Shown: positions 7,456-16,852 of the stretch, piece after piece | Position numbering within the stretch: the stretch's first letter is position 1 | Layout: every line of letters starts with the position of its first letter | From: Micromonosporaceae bacterium KJ-029 | GTDB lineage: Bacteria > Actinomycetota > Actinomycetes > Mycobacteriales > Micromonosporaceae | Length of the DNA: 64,000 nucleotides | NCBI GenBank assembly: GCA_005402585.1 | Contig: BIFP01000067.1 | Span: 1 to 64,000, forward strand | Reading direction: 5' to 3' | Translations under genes and position numbers: made by a program | Notes under the pieces: model-generated | Seen by the model: the letters and a program-made list of their open reading frames with translations, nothing else | Told to the model about the DNA's origin: nothing | Database searches by the model: none

Positions 7456-8889
7456 ATGGTCATCCGACGCGTCCTCGCGCCCCGCATCGACTTCGGCGCG
7501 CTGCGCCGCGAGTTGGGCCTGCCCGAGGTCTACCCGGAGGCGGCGCAGCGGGAGGCCGACGAGGCCGCCGCCGCGTCGCCCCGGCCGGCCGTCGACCGCA
7601 CGGACATCCCGCTGGTCACGGTCGATCCGCCCGGCTCGCGGGACCTGGACCAGGCGATGCACCTCAGCCGCCGTGCCGGTGGCGGCTTCCGGGTGCGGTA
7701 CGCGATCGCCGACGTCGCCGCGCACGTACGCCCGGGTGGTGCGCTGGAGGAGGAGACCTGGCGGCGGGGGCAGACCGTCTACCTGCCCGACGGCAACGTG
7801 CCGCTGCACCCGCACATCCTCGGCGAGGGTGCGGCGAGCCTGCTGCCCGACGTCGACCGGGCGGCCGTGTTGTGGACCATCGACCTGGACGCCGACGGCG
7901 GCACCGCCGCCGTGGTCGTGCAGCGGGCACTGGTGCGCAGCCGGGCCAAGCTGGACTACGCCGGGGTACAGGCCGACGCCGACGCCGGCCGGCTGCCGGA
8001 ACCGATCGCCCTGCTGCCCGAGATCGGCGACCTGCTCACCGCCCGAGGGCTGCGCCGGGGCGCGATCAACCTACCGATTCCCGAGCAGGACGTGGAGGCC
8101 GACGGCGACGGCTGGCGGCTCGTGCTGCGGGCGCCGGTACCGCTGGAGGAACACAACGCGCAGATCTCCCTGCTCACCGGGATGGCCGCCGCGGACCTCA
8201 TGCTGGCCGGCGGGGTCGGCCTGCTGCGGACGATGCCGGCGCCGAAACCCGAGGCGGTGCAGCGGCTGCGGGCGGCCGCCGCCCCGCTGGGCGTGCACTG
8301 GCCGGACGACGTGGGCGTCGGTGAGCTGCTGGTCGGACTGGACCCGGCCCAGCCCCGGGCCGCGGCCTTCGTCGACCAGGCGGCCGAGCTGATGCGGTCC
8401 GCCGCGTACACCGCCTTCGACGGCGAACTGCCCGGCCAGCCGGCGCACGGCGGGGTCGCCGCCGCGTACGCCCATGTCACGGCACCGTTGCGGCGACTGG
8501 CCGACCGGTACGCCACGGAGGTCTGCCTCGCCCTGCACGACGGCCGTGAGGTGCCCGACTGGGCCCGTGCGGCGCTGCCCCGGCTGCCCTCGGTGATGGC
8601 CGCGACGGACCGCACCGCATCGACGGCCAGCCGGGGCGCCATCGACCTGGCCGAGGCGGTGCTGCTGGAGCACCGGGTCGGGGAGACGTTCGACGCCGCC
8701 GTGCTGGACGTGGACGCGCCGTCCAACGGCAAGGCCCGCCCGGGGCGCCCGCCCGGCGGCACCGTCGCCCTGGACGACCCGCCGGTGCGCGCCCGCTGCG
8801 TCGGCGAGCTGCCGTTGGGTACACGGGTACGGGTCCGGCTGGTTACCGCCGACCCGGTCACCCGCTCGGTCGGCTTCGAACTCGCCTGA
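7456..8889 (+). CDS. RNB-domain (RNase II/R family) exoribonuclease
   Basis: The 477-residue protein is a single RNB catalytic domain: the metal-binding motif DPPGSRDLDQA at about residues 56-66, YAIADVAAHV, a long central part, and HVTAPLRRLADRY near 340, where RNase II family members have their final conserved arginines. It lacks the N-terminal cold-shock domains of full RNase II/R, so it belongs to the shorter actinobacterial group. Predicted to degrade RNA from the 3' end. The ATG at 7456 is preceded by a plausible -10 TGTCAGGAT region (7440-7448), suggesting a short leader. It is followed by the F420 reductase gene on the same strand. Confidence 0.85.
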   Translation: MVIRRVLAPRIDFGALRRELGLPEVYPEAAQREADEAAAASPRPAVDRTDIPLVTVDPPGSRDLDQAMHLSRRAGGGFRVRYAIADVAAHVRPGGALEEETWRRGQTVYLPDGNVPLHPHILGEGAASLLPDVDRAAVLWTIDLDADGGTAAVVVQRALVRSRAKLDYAGVQADADAGRLPEPIALLPEIGDLLTARGLRRGAINLPIPEQDVEADGDGWRLVLRAPVPLEEHNAQISLLTGMAAADLMLAGGVGLLRTMPAPKPEAVQRLRAAAAPLGVHWPDDVGVGELLVGLDPAQPRAAAFVDQAAELMRSAAYTAFDGELPGQPAHGGVAAAYAHVTAPLRRLADRYATEVCLALHDGREVPDWARAALPRLPSVMAATDRTASTASRGAIDLAEAVLLEHRVGETFDAAVLDVDAPSNGKARPGRPPGGTVALDDPPVRARCVGELPLGTRVRVRLVTADPVTRSVGFELA

Positions 8890-8983
8890 TGGTGGGCTGC
8901 CGGCGCCGGCTGGCGGACCCAGCGGGGTTTGTCACAGCGGCAGTCGCTGCTGCCGGGTCGACGGATTTGCGAGGATGACGACC

Positions 8984-9682
8984 ATGGCATACGACGCGAG
9001 CACGCTGCCCGATGTGTCCGGGCTCACCGTCGGCATCATCGGTGGCACCGGTGACCAGGGCCGGGGGCTCGCCTACCGGTTCGCCCGGGCCGGCCAGACG
9101 GTGCTGATCGGCTCCCGCTCGGCCGAGCGGGCCATCGAGTCGGCCGAGGAGATCGCCGCACTACCCGGCGTGGCGGCCGGCGGCAGCGTCACCGGCGCCG
9201 GCAACGACGAGGTGGCCCGCCGCAGCGACGTGGTGATCATCGCGGTGCCCTGGGCCGGGCACGCCGCCACCGTCGCCGCGCTCGCCGAGCCACTCGCCGG
9301 CAAGATCGTGGTCGACTGCGTCAACCCGCTCGGCTTCGACAAGCAGGGCCCGTACGCGCTGCCCGTGCCCGAGGGCAGCGCTGTCCAGCAGGCCGCCGCG
9401 CTGCTGCCCGACTCCCGCGTCTGCGCGGCGTTCAACCACGTCAGCGCCCCGTTGCTGGCCGACCCGGAGATCGAACGGATCGAACTCGACGTGCTGATCT
9501 GCACCGAGGAGCGGGAACTGGTCGGTGTCGTCGGCGCGCTCGCGGCCCGCATCCCCGGGATGCGTGGCGTCTACGCCGGACGGTTGCGCAACGCCCACCA
9601 GATCGAGGCGTTCACCGCCAACCTGATCGCGATCAACAAGCGGTACAAGGCGCACGCCGGCGTCCGCGTCACCGACCTCTGA
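8984..9682 (+). CDS. npdG: NADPH-dependent F420 reductase (Fno type)
   Basis: The 232-residue protein has an N-terminal dinucleotide fold GIIGGTGDQGRGLAYRFARA and a second-strand GSRSAERA loop, where the basic and hydroxyl residues choose NADP over NAD. VVIIAVPWAGH and FNHVSAPLLADP are typical of F420H2:NADP oxidoreductases. It passes hydride between the deazaflavin F420 and NADP, in the cytosol. ATG 8984 was preferred to ATG 8975 because GAGG at 8971-8974 lies nine bases upstream of 8984 but abuts 8975. It ends in a convergent gap with two strong hairpins. Confidence 0.85.
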   Translation: MAYDASTLPDVSGLTVGIIGGTGDQGRGLAYRFARAGQTVLIGSRSAERAIESAEEIAALPGVAAGGSVTGAGNDEVARRSDVVIIAVPWAGHAATVAALAEPLAGKIVVDCVNPLGFDKQGPYALPVPEGSAVQQAAALLPDSRVCAAFNHVSAPLLADPEIERIELDVLICTEERELVGVVGALAARIPGMRGVYAGRLRNAHQIEAFTANLIAINKRYKAHAGVRVTDL

Positions 9683-9693
9683 GCTGAGAGATC

Positions 9694-9762
9694 GTCGGGA
9701 AACCGCGCGGGGTTTCCCGACAGTCGCTGAGCCGGCGGCCCGCCGGTAGACCGGCGGGCCGC
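9694..9762. terminator. Double-hairpin bidirectional terminator
   Basis: Two perfect hairpins lie between the convergent genes ending at 9682 and 9800. The first has 11-bp arms, GTCGGGAAACC (9694-9704) and its complement at 9711-9721; the second has 12-bp arms, GCGGCCCGCCGG (9735-9746) and complement at 9751-9762 with a TAGA loop. There is no U-run, as usual in actinomycetes. The TTTCCCGACAGTC edge of the first hairpin is similar to the ends of the 159-bp element at 45557-45715. Confidence 0.75.
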
Positions 9763-9799
9763 GACGTGACGGAGCGAGCCGACGGGTGGCAGCTGCGGA

Positions 9800-10306
9800 T
9801 CAGAAGGTGGCGTGGACGCCGACCTTCTTGCAGGCGGCGCTGAGGTTCGCACCGGCCTTCGCGAAGGCCGGGCTGTCCGCGGCCGCTCCCGGATCCGCAG
9901 CCGCTGCCGCCTTGGCGGCCTCCGCGCTGAACTGTCCGAGCGCGGCGACCACCTTGCTGTCGCCGGCGCCGGTGGCGGCGACCGTGGTCAGCTCCTTCTC
10001 CAGGTCGGTGAAGGTCTTCTCGAACAGGGCCGGGGAGGGCTCGGCCCCGGACCTCAGCGCGCTGACGAGGGCCTCCTTCATGGCATCCCCGGCCTTCTTC
10101 GCCGACTCGCAGAGCTTCTTGTCGCTCACGGTCTCCGCCCCGGCGGCCGCCGACGGCGCCGAGGTGGTCGGAGCGGTCGAGGGCACAGCCGCGGTGGTGG
10201 ACGGCGCGGACGCGGCCGGCGGCGCGGCCTCCTCCCCGGCGCAGGCGGTGAGAGTCAGCAGGGAGACGCAGGTCAGAACGACAGCGGAAGAGCGAAAGCG
10301 ATTCAC
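9800..10306 (-). CDS. Secreted lipoprotein of unknown function
   Basis: With the GTG at 10306 the product has 168 residues and a lipoprotein signal: VNRFRSSAV, a hydrophobic core VLTCVSLLTL and the lipobox LTAC, with Cys about residue 21. A Ser/Thr/Pro/Ala-rich linker (about 25-55) leads to a helical domain with two cysteines (LCESAKKAGDAMKEAL and LSAACKKVG) that could form a disulfide outside the cell. An upstream extension to 10399 was rejected because it would bury the signal peptide. No known domain recognised. Confidence 0.75.
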   Translation of the reverse strand: MNRFRSSAVVLTCVSLLTLTACAGEEAAPPAASAPSTTAAVPSTAPTTSAPSAAAGAETVSDKKLCESAKKAGDAMKEALVSALRSGAEPSPALFEKTFTDLEKELTTVAATGAGDSKVVAALGQFSAEAAKAAAAADPGAAADSPAFAKAGANLSAACKKVGVHATF

Positions 10307-10434
10307 GGCCGGGTACCTTATCCGCTCCCTCGGGATCTCGCTCGGCGCGCTGGTCGGCGTCGGAGGTGGCGCTGTCCTCGTCAACGACAAGATCGACAAC
10401 GTTCCGCACTCGACCCGTGCTGTACGGTCTGTGG

Positions 10435-10653
10435 GTGAGAACCGAGCGTCACTGGTGGAACGGCGACCGCACCGAGCGAGGGCGCCGCGACGTGTTCATC
10501 CGTACCGATGGCGAGTCGTGGGAGGTCGAGGCCCGAGCCGGCGGCGGCGCCGGCCGGTCGAAGATCTACCCGTGTCCGGGCCTGAGGTCGGCGGAGATCC
10601 TGGCCGGGGCATGGATGGACGGACAGACCCGGTGGCGGGACGTGGCGCCCTGA
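10435..10653 (+). CDS. Small Trp-rich hypothetical protein, 72 residues
   Basis: A GTG at 10435 opens a 72-residue frame with protein-like composition: RTERHWWNGDRTERGRRDVF, then WEVEARAGGGAGRSK and LAGAWMDGQTRWRDV. TGTACGGTCTG just upstream could supply a -10 for a leaderless start. No family recognised. It lies alone between a divergent lipoprotein gene and the helicase. Spurious coding is possible but the five tryptophans and strong third-position GC support it. Confidence 0.5.
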   Translation: MRTERHWWNGDRTERGRRDVFIRTDGESWEVEARAGGGAGRSKIYPCPGLRSAEILAGAWMDGQTRWRDVAP

Positions 10654-10718
10654 CCGGCCGGCGCCGATGCTCTGCTCGCCGTCCGTGAGCAGGCAGCGGG
10701 CCCGGTAGCGGGTTCAGG

Positions 10719-10831
10719 TAAACTGGCGGCACGGCCCCGTCATGGCGGGCCGAGTTCGATGTCCCAGACCACGCGCCGCGGCCGGAACGGTCAGCGCCGG
10801 GCGGGACGTCCCTTCAACGTTCGGAGCCTTC
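10719..10831 (+). promoter_or_regulatory. Probable promoter and long 5' leader of the DEAD-box helicase
   Basis: TAAACT at 10719-10724 matches an actinomycete -10 element; transcription from about 10731 would give a leader of about 100 bases. The leader can fold locally (CGGCCC at about 10733 with GGGCCG at about 10748). Long structured leaders are common for DEAD-box helicase mRNAs and can serve temperature or feedback control; that is an inference. Confidence 0.35.
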
Positions 10832-12247
10832 ATGGCGGCACGCCGCCCGCACCAGACCACCTCATCCAACTCCCTCACCTTCGCCGACCTCGGCGTGCCC
10901 GACGCGCTGAACCGCGTGCTGGCCGCCTCGGGCGTGCAACGGCCGTTCCCGATCCAGGCCGCGACCCTGCCCGACGCGCTCGCCGGGCGGGACGTGCTCG
11001 GCCGGGGCCGCACCGGTTCGGGCAAGACCTATGCCTTCGTGCTGGCGGTGCTGACCCGCCTGGCCGCCACCGCCACGCCCAGGCGGGCCGGGCGGCCCCG
11101 GGCGCTGATCCTCGCCCCCACCCGCGAGCTGGCCAGCCAGATCGACGGTGTGATGGCGCCGCTGGCGAAGGCGCTGTCGCTACGCACGATGACCATCTTC
11201 GGCGGCGTCGCCGCCCGACCCCAGATCGCCGGGCTGCGTGCCGGGGTCGACGTCCTGGTGGCCTGTCCGGGCCGGCTCGCCGACCACGTCGAGGCCGGTA
11301 ACGCGCACCTGGACGCCGTCGAGATCACCGTGCTGGACGAGGCCGACCACATGGCCGACCTCGGCTTCCTGCCCACCGTACGGCGGCTGCTGGAGCAGAC
11401 CCCGCGCGGCGGGCAGCGGCTGCTGTTCTCCGCCACCCTGGACGCCGGCGTCGACGTCCTGGTGCGGCGGTTCCTCACCGATCCGGTCGTGCACAGCATC
11501 GACTCGAAGCTGTCGCCGGTCGCCGCGATGACGCACCACGTCCTGCACGTCCACGCCGACGACCGGTTCGCCGTGCTGGTCGATCTGGCCGCCGCGCCGG
11601 GCCGCACCGTGGTGTTCACGCGTACCAAGCGGGGCGCCAAGACGCTCACCCGCCGACTGGTCGCGGCCGGTGTGCCCGCCGTGGAACTTCACGGCAACCT
11701 GGCCCAGGGCGCGCGTACCAGGAACCTGCGGGCGTTCTCCGACGGGGAGGTGCAGACGCTGGTCGCCACCGACATCGCCGCCCGGGGCATCCACATCGAC
11801 GACGTGGCCGTGGTCGTGCACGCCGACCCGCCGGCAGAGCACAAGGCGTACCTGCACCGCTCGGGCCGGACCGCCCGGGCCGGCGCGGCCGGGACGGTCG
11901 TCACGCTGATGACCGACGGGCAGGCGCCCGAGGTGCGGGAACTGACCCGCAAGGCGGGCATCGCGCCGATCACCACCCGGCTGCGCCCGGGTGACGCGCT
12001 GCTGCGCGAACTCGCGCCGGGGGAGCGGACGCTGGTCCCGCAACCGGTCCCGCAGTCCGCCGGCCATCGATACGAGGCCCAGTCCGGACAGGGCGGACAG
12101 GGCGGACAGGGCGGCCGAGGCGGCGGCAAGCCGTCGTCGACCCCCGCCACGCGATCCGGCGCCACCACGCGATCCGGATCGGCGCGATCCGGTGCGGCGG
12201 CCTTCTCCGCCCGGGCCCGTTCGGGCGCTCGCCGCGGCGGGCGCTGA
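10832..12247 (+). CDS. DEAD-box ATP-dependent RNA helicase
   Basis: The 471-residue product has all core motifs: the Q-motif region FPIQAATLPDAL, motif I GRTGSGKT (59-66), Ia PTREL, motif II DEAD (169-172), motif III SAT (200-202) and motif VI HRSGRTARAG. After residue about 385 comes a Gly/Gln and Ser/Arg-rich tail (GGQGGQGGQGGRGGG) that likely binds RNA. The family unwinds RNA duplexes during ribosome assembly or decay, often in the cold. ATG 10832 was chosen because GGAG lies five bases upstream and the helicase fold begins soon after; the longer open frame to 10742 overlaps the leader. Confidence 0.9.
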   Translation: MAARRPHQTTSSNSLTFADLGVPDALNRVLAASGVQRPFPIQAATLPDALAGRDVLGRGRTGSGKTYAFVLAVLTRLAATATPRRAGRPRALILAPTRELASQIDGVMAPLAKALSLRTMTIFGGVAARPQIAGLRAGVDVLVACPGRLADHVEAGNAHLDAVEITVLDEADHMADLGFLPTVRRLLEQTPRGGQRLLFSATLDAGVDVLVRRFLTDPVVHSIDSKLSPVAAMTHHVLHVHADDRFAVLVDLAAAPGRTVVFTRTKRGAKTLTRRLVAAGVPAVELHGNLAQGARTRNLRAFSDGEVQTLVATDIAARGIHIDDVAVVVHADPPAEHKAYLHRSGRTARAGAAGTVVTLMTDGQAPEVRELTRKAGIAPITTRLRPGDALLRELAPGERTLVPQPVPQSAGHRYEAQSGQGGQGGQGGRGGGKPSSTPATRSGATTRSGSARSGAAAFSARARSGARRGGR

Positions 12248-12278
12248 GCACCACGCCAGGGGGCTTGCGAGGCAGGGT

Positions 12279-12308
12279 GCGGGCGGTGCGGTGGCCCGCA
12301 CCGCCCGC
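12279..12308. terminator. Bidirectional terminator between helicase and panB
   Basis: A perfect 13-bp inverted repeat (12279-12291 and 12296-12308, GCGGGCGGTGCGG and complement) with a four-base loop lies in the convergent gap between genes ending at 12247 and 12345. It can serve both strands. Confidence 0.8.
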
Positions 12309-12344
12309 GTCGCCTGGCTCTGGCGGTCGAGTTGCCCGGCGTGC

Positions 12345-13190
12345 TCAGAAGGTGTGTTCGGCGGTCGGGAACTGGCCGCCCCGGACCTCGTCGGCGAAGC
12401 GGCGGGTCGCCTCGCCCAGCACGCCGGCCAGGTCGGCGTAGCGCTTCACGAAGCGCGGCGTCTTACCGGCACGCAGGCCGGCCATGTCCTGCCAGACCAG
12501 CACCTGGGCGTCGGTCTCCGGGCCGGCGCCGATACCCACCGTCGGAATCGGCAGTTCGGCCGTGATCCGCTTGGCGACCTCGCCGGGCACCATCTCCAGC
12601 ACCACCGCGAAGGCGCCCGCCTCGGCCACCGCCCGGGCGTCGGCGATCACCTCCTCGGCGGTCTCACCTCGGCCCTGCACCCGGTAGCCGCCGAGGGTGT
12701 GCTCGCTCTGCGGGGTGAATCCGATGTGCGCCATCACCGGGATGCCGGCCCCGACGATGGCGGCGACCTGGTCGGCGCAGCGCCGGCCGCCCTCCAGCTT
12801 CACCGCGTGGCAGCCGCCCTCCTTCATGAACCGGACGGCGGTACGCAGCGCCTGGGTCGGCCCCTCCTCGTACGAACCGAACGGCAGATCGCCGACGACG
12901 AGCGCCTGCCGGGTGGCCCGTACGACCGCCCGGACCAGCGGCAGCAGTTCCTCGGCGGTCACCGGCAGGGTCGTCTCGTAGCCGAAGACGTTGTTCGCCG
13001 CCGAGTCGCCGACCAGCAGCACCGGCACGCCGGCGGCGTCGAAGATCGAGGCCGTGTACTGGTCGTACGAGGTGAGCATCGGCCACTTCTCGCCGCGCTC
13101 CTTGGCGGCGATCAGGTCGCGGGTACGGACCCGACGGGTGGCCGGTCCGCCGTAGAGGGCGGTCACCTCGGCCGGGGTGGATTCCACCAT
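12345..13190 (-). CDS. panB: 3-methyl-2-oxobutanoate hydroxymethyltransferase
   Basis: The 281-residue enzyme makes ketopantoate from 2-oxoisovalerate and methylenetetrahydrofolate, the first step of pantothenate synthesis. Family motifs are clear: MLTSYDQYTASIFDAAGVP, VGDSAANNVFGYETT (metal-binding Asp), VVGDLPFGSY, AVKLEGG, MAHIGFTPQS and TVGIGAGPETDAQVLV. AAGGAGAG lies seven bases before the ATG. Length is normal. It is separated from nadE by 143 bp with a terminator between them, so it has its own promoter. Confidence 0.95.
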   Translation of the reverse strand: MVESTPAEVTALYGGPATRRVRTRDLIAAKERGEKWPMLTSYDQYTASIFDAAGVPVLLVGDSAANNVFGYETTLPVTAEELLPLVRAVVRATRQALVVGDLPFGSYEEGPTQALRTAVRFMKEGGCHAVKLEGGRRCADQVAAIVGAGIPVMAHIGFTPQSEHTLGGYRVQGRGETAEEVIADARAVAEAGAFAVVLEMVPGEVAKRITAELPIPTVGIGAGPETDAQVLVWQDMAGLRAGKTPRFVKRYADLAGVLGEATRRFADEVRGGQFPTAEHTF

Positions 13191-13286
13191 GACTCTCTCC
13201 TTCCTCGAGGCCGCGTACGCGGTCCCCGGGTTCCCCGCGATCGTCGCACCGACGGCCCTGGTCGCGGCAGAGCGCAGTGGAGGATG

Positions 13287-13320
13287 TCACTCCGGCCGCC
13301 GGGGCCGGGCGGCGGAGTGA
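13287..13320. terminator. Terminator downstream of nadE
   Basis: An imperfect GC-rich inverted repeat, TCACTCCG at 13287-13294 with CGGAGTGA at 13313-13320 and further pairing between, lies 14 bp beyond the nadE stop codon at 13334. Confidence 0.55.
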
Positions 13321-13333
13321 ACGCCGGGCCGGC

Positions 13334-15139
13334 TCAGCCGTGCTCGCGCCAGCGGTTGGTGATGGGCAACCGCCGGTCCCGCCCGAACGCCTTCATCGAG
13401 ATCTTCGTGCCCGGCGCGGACTGCCGGCGCTTGTACTCGGCGGTATCCACCATCCGCAGCACCTTGTCGACCACCGTCGGGGTGTGGCCGGAGGCCACCA
13501 GTCCCTCGCGACCCAGGTCGCCGTCGATGTAGCCGATCAGGATCGGGTCGAGCACGTCGTAGTCGGGCAGCGTGTCGCTGTCCAGCTGCCCCGGGCTCAG
13601 CTCGGCGCTCGGCGGCTTGCCGATCGAACTCTCCGGGATCGGCGGCGTCTCGCCCAGCCGGGCCGCCTCGGCGTTGCGCCACTTGGCCAGCCGCCAGACC
13701 AGCGTCTTCCAGACATCCTTGATCGGGTTGAAACCACCGACCGAGTCGCCGTAGAGGGTCGAGTAGCCGACCGCCAGCTCGCTCTTGTTGCCGGTGGTGA
13801 GCACCAGGTGGCCCTCCTGGTTCGACAGCGCCATCAGGATCACGCCGCGTACCCGGGCCTGGAGGTTCTCCACCGCCACCCCGGACAGCGACATGTTCGC
13901 CAGGAAGGTGTCCACCATCGGCTGGATCGGCTCGATCCGGTAGTCCAGCCCGGTGCGCTTGGCCAGGTCGGCCGCGTCCTCCCGGCTGTGCTCGGAGGAG
14001 TGCTGGCTGGGCAGGGAAACCCCGACCACCCGGTCGGCGCCGAGCGCGTCCACCGCGATGGTCGCGACGACCGCCGAGTCGATGCCGCCGGACAGCCCGA
14101 GCACCACCGACGGGAAGCGGTTCTTGTCGACGTAGTCACGCAGCCCGAGCACCAGCGCCTGCCACACCTCGGCCTCGTCGGCGACCGGCTCGATGATCCC
14201 GCCGGTGGCCGCCGGGCCGGTCGGCGCCGGCGGGATGCCGTCGGCGGTACGGCGTACCACCCGCAGCCCGTCGGCGAGTTCCGCGCCGTCCGCCGGCTCG
14301 GCGACGCCGTCCGTACCTCCGGCAGTGGCGCCGGCCGGGCCACGCTCCGCCGCCTCGGGCAGGTCCACGTCGTGTACGAGCAGGTGCTCGACGAACTGCG
14401 GTGCCCGGGCCAGCAGTGTCCCGTCCGCCGCGACGATCATCGAGTCGCCCTCGAAGACCAGCTCGTCCTGGCCGCCGATCATGTTGACGTACGCGATGGC
14501 GGCCCCGGCCTCGGCGGCCCGGCGGCGGACCAGCGGCAGCCGGATGTCGTCCTTGTTCAGCTCGTACGGTGAGCCGTTGATGTTGACCACCAGCCCGACC
14601 CCGACCTGCCGGGCGGCGGCGAACGGGCCGCCGGCCTGCCACAGGTCCTCACAGATGGTCAGCGCCACGTCCACCCCGCCGAGGCGGACCACGGTGAGCA
14701 TGCCCCCGGGCACGAAGTAGCGGTCCTCGTCGAAGACGCCGTAGTTGGGCAGGTGGTGCTTGAAGTAGCTGACCACCACCTCGCCCCGGTGCAGCAGGGC
14801 GGCCGCGTTGCGGGCTCCCCGACCCGGCTCGGCGTCCGCGCTGACCTGCGGTGGGCCGTCGGCGTCGAGGTAGCCGACCACGACCGGCAGGTCGCCCAGC
14901 CCGTCGTCGGCCAGGTCGGCGGCGAGCCGGTCGAGCGCCGCCTTCGAGGCGGCGACGAAGGACCGCCGGAAGACCAGGTCCTCCACCGGGTAGCCGGTCA
15001 ACATCATCTCCGGGAACAGGACCAGCTGGGCGCCGGCGTCGGCGGCCCGGCGGGTCCAGGCGCGGACGTGGTCGGCGTTGCCGCTGATGTCGCCGACGCT
15101 GGGGTTGACCTGGCACAGGGCGAGACGCAGGGTGGGCAT
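13334..15139 (-). CDS. nadE: Glutamine-dependent NAD+ synthetase
   Basis: The 601-residue enzyme joins a nitrilase-type amidase to an NAD synthetase. In the amidase part the triad is visible: Glu44 (FPEMMLTGYP), Lys127 (YFKHHLPNYGVFDEDRYF) and Cys163 (LTICEDLW). A linker at about 240-310 precedes the synthetase with its ATP pyrophosphatase loop LSGGIDSA. Ammonia from glutamine is channelled to deamido-NAD. Further motifs include TTGNKSE and YSTLYGDSVGGF. It is shorter than the mycobacterial enzyme as I recall it, but within the family range. It is divergent from glnA2 with about 250 bp between the starts. Confidence 0.95.
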   Translation of the reverse strand: MPTLRLALCQVNPSVGDISGNADHVRAWTRRAADAGAQLVLFPEMMLTGYPVEDLVFRRSFVAASKAALDRLAADLADDGLGDLPVVVGYLDADGPPQVSADAEPGRGARNAAALLHRGEVVVSYFKHHLPNYGVFDEDRYFVPGGMLTVVRLGGVDVALTICEDLWQAGGPFAAARQVGVGLVVNINGSPYELNKDDIRLPLVRRRAAEAGAAIAYVNMIGGQDELVFEGDSMIVAADGTLLARAPQFVEHLLVHDVDLPEAAERGPAGATAGGTDGVAEPADGAELADGLRVVRRTADGIPPAPTGPAATGGIIEPVADEAEVWQALVLGLRDYVDKNRFPSVVLGLSGGIDSAVVATIAVDALGADRVVGVSLPSQHSSEHSREDAADLAKRTGLDYRIEPIQPMVDTFLANMSLSGVAVENLQARVRGVILMALSNQEGHLVLTTGNKSELAVGYSTLYGDSVGGFNPIKDVWKTLVWRLAKWRNAEAARLGETPPIPESSIGKPPSAELSPGQLDSDTLPDYDVLDPILIGYIDGDLGREGLVASGHTPTVVDKVLRMVDTAEYKRRQSAPGTKISMKAFGRDRRLPITNRWREHG

Positions 15140-15392
15140 GCCCTCATCTTGCCCCAGCCCGATGGGGCCGACACGCGGGGCGCGGGCAGACCCCGCCGCC
15201 GGACGCCGGCAGCGCCCGGCGCGGCTGGAGGCCGGGTCGCCGGCAGGCCGGCGACCGCCGGTCGAGACTGGCCGGGACGCGACGGCGGCGGTTCGCGTAA
15301 CGTCTGCGTAATCGGGCCGGTGAAAACTGATCGGTCAGGCCGGGCATGGCCCGGACGAAGACGGGCAGAGCGTGTCGCGGAAGGTTGGGGCA

Positions 15393-16742
15393 GTGGACCG
15401 TCAGCAGGAGTTCGTCCTCCGTACGCTGGAAGAGCGGGACATCCGCTTCGTCCGGCTCTGGTTCACCGACGTGCTCGGCACGCTCAAGAGCGTCTCCGTC
15501 GCCCCCGCCGAGCTGGAGGCCGCCTTCGAGGAAGGGATCGGCTTCGACGGCTCGGCCATCGAGGGCTTCGCCCGGGTATTCGAGTCGGACATGGTCGCCA
15601 TGCCCGACCCGACCACCTTCCAGGTCTTCCCGTTCGAGGGCGGGGTCAGCGGCGAGAGCGCCCGGATGTTCTGCGACATCCTGCTCCCCGACGGCGGCCC
15701 GTCCTGGGCCGACCCCCGGCACGTGCTGCGCCGGGCGCTGTCCCGGGCGGCCGAGAAGGGCTTCACCTTCTACACCCACCCCGAGATCGAGTTCTTCCTG
15801 TTGGAGAACGGGCCGATGGACGGGTCGGTGCCCGTGCCGGTGGACAGCGGCGGCTACTTCGAGCACACCACCCACGCGGTGGCGCGGGACTTCCGCCGCC
15901 AGGGGGTACTGGCGCTGGAGCGGATCGGCATCTCGGTCGAGTTCAGCCACCACGAGGTCGCCCCCGGCCAGCAGGAGATCGACCTGCGCTACGCGGACGC
16001 GCTGACCACCGCCGACAACATCATGACCTTCCGGCACGTGGTCAAGGAGGTGGCGCTCTCCACCGGGGTGCAGGCCACCTTCATGCCCAAGCCCTTCACC
16101 GACCAGCCCGGCAGCGGGATGCACACCCACCTGTCGCTGTTCGAGGGGGAGCGCAACGCGTTCCACGACGCCGGCGACCCGATGAAGCTGTCCAAGGTGG
16201 CGCGGGCGTTCATCGCCGGGCTGCTGACCCACGCCCGCGAGTACACCGCGGTCACCAACCAGTGGGTGAACTCGTACAAGCGGCTGTTCCCGCAGGCGCT
16301 GCCGGACCGGGTCACCGAGAGCCCGGCGTACGTCTGCTGGGGTCACCTGAACCGCTCCGCGCTGGTCCGCGTCCCGGCGTACGGCAAGCCGAACTCGGCG
16401 CGGGTGGAGATCCGCTCGCCCGACTCGGCCGCCAACCCGTACCTGGCCTTCGCGGTGCTGCTCGGCGCCGGGTTGAAGGGCATCGAGGAGGGGTACGAGC
16501 TGCCGCCCGGCGCCGAGGACGACGTGTGGTCGCTGACCAGCGCCGAGCGGCGGGCGATGGGGTACGAGCCGCTGCCGGAGAACCTCGCCGAGGCGATCGA
16601 CGTGATGGCCGGCTCGGAGCTGGTCGCCGAGGTGCTCGGCGAGCACGTCTTCGACTTCTTCCTGCGTAACAAGCGCGCCGAGTGGGAGCAGTACCGCCGC
16701 GAGGTCACCCCGTACGAGCGTCAGCGTTACCTGTCGCTGTAG
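15393..16742 (+). CDS. glnA2: Glutamine synthetase type I, GlnA2-like
   Basis: The 449-residue protein has the complete catalytic domain: GFDGSAIEGFARVFESDMV, HPEIEFFLL, HHEVAPGQQEIDLRYADAL, MPKPF, GSGMHTHLSL and NRSALVRVP. The wording (RQQEFVLRTLEERDIRFVRL and DEDVWSLTS-type end) matches the GlnA2 group rather than GlnA1. The GTG at 15393 was chosen because it aligns with the conserved start (DRQQEFVLRTLEE) and follows AAGGTTGGGG; the GTG at 15372 would add seven residues. GlnA2 enzymes are usually minor in nitrogen assimilation and some act on other amines. glnE lies 6.6 kb downstream on the same strand, with six genes between. Confidence 0.9.
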   Translation: MDRQQEFVLRTLEERDIRFVRLWFTDVLGTLKSVSVAPAELEAAFEEGIGFDGSAIEGFARVFESDMVAMPDPTTFQVFPFEGGVSGESARMFCDILLPDGGPSWADPRHVLRRALSRAAEKGFTFYTHPEIEFFLLENGPMDGSVPVPVDSGGYFEHTTHAVARDFRRQGVLALERIGISVEFSHHEVAPGQQEIDLRYADALTTADNIMTFRHVVKEVALSTGVQATFMPKPFTDQPGSGMHTHLSLFEGERNAFHDAGDPMKLSKVARAFIAGLLTHAREYTAVTNQWVNSYKRLFPQALPDRVTESPAYVCWGHLNRSALVRVPAYGKPNSARVEIRSPDSAANPYLAFAVLLGAGLKGIEEGYELPPGAEDDVWSLTSAERRAMGYEPLPENLAEAIDVMAGSELVAEVLGEHVFDFFLRNKRAEWEQYRREVTPYERQRYLSL

Positions 16743-16852
16743 GCCGCTCGGTCCGCTGTGGGCGCCGGCCCGCTGGGCGTTGCGGGTGCCCGCTATCGTC
16801 TCGATCACCGTGCCGGCGCCCGCCGGCCGGCAGACGGTCGGGGAGGCAGTCG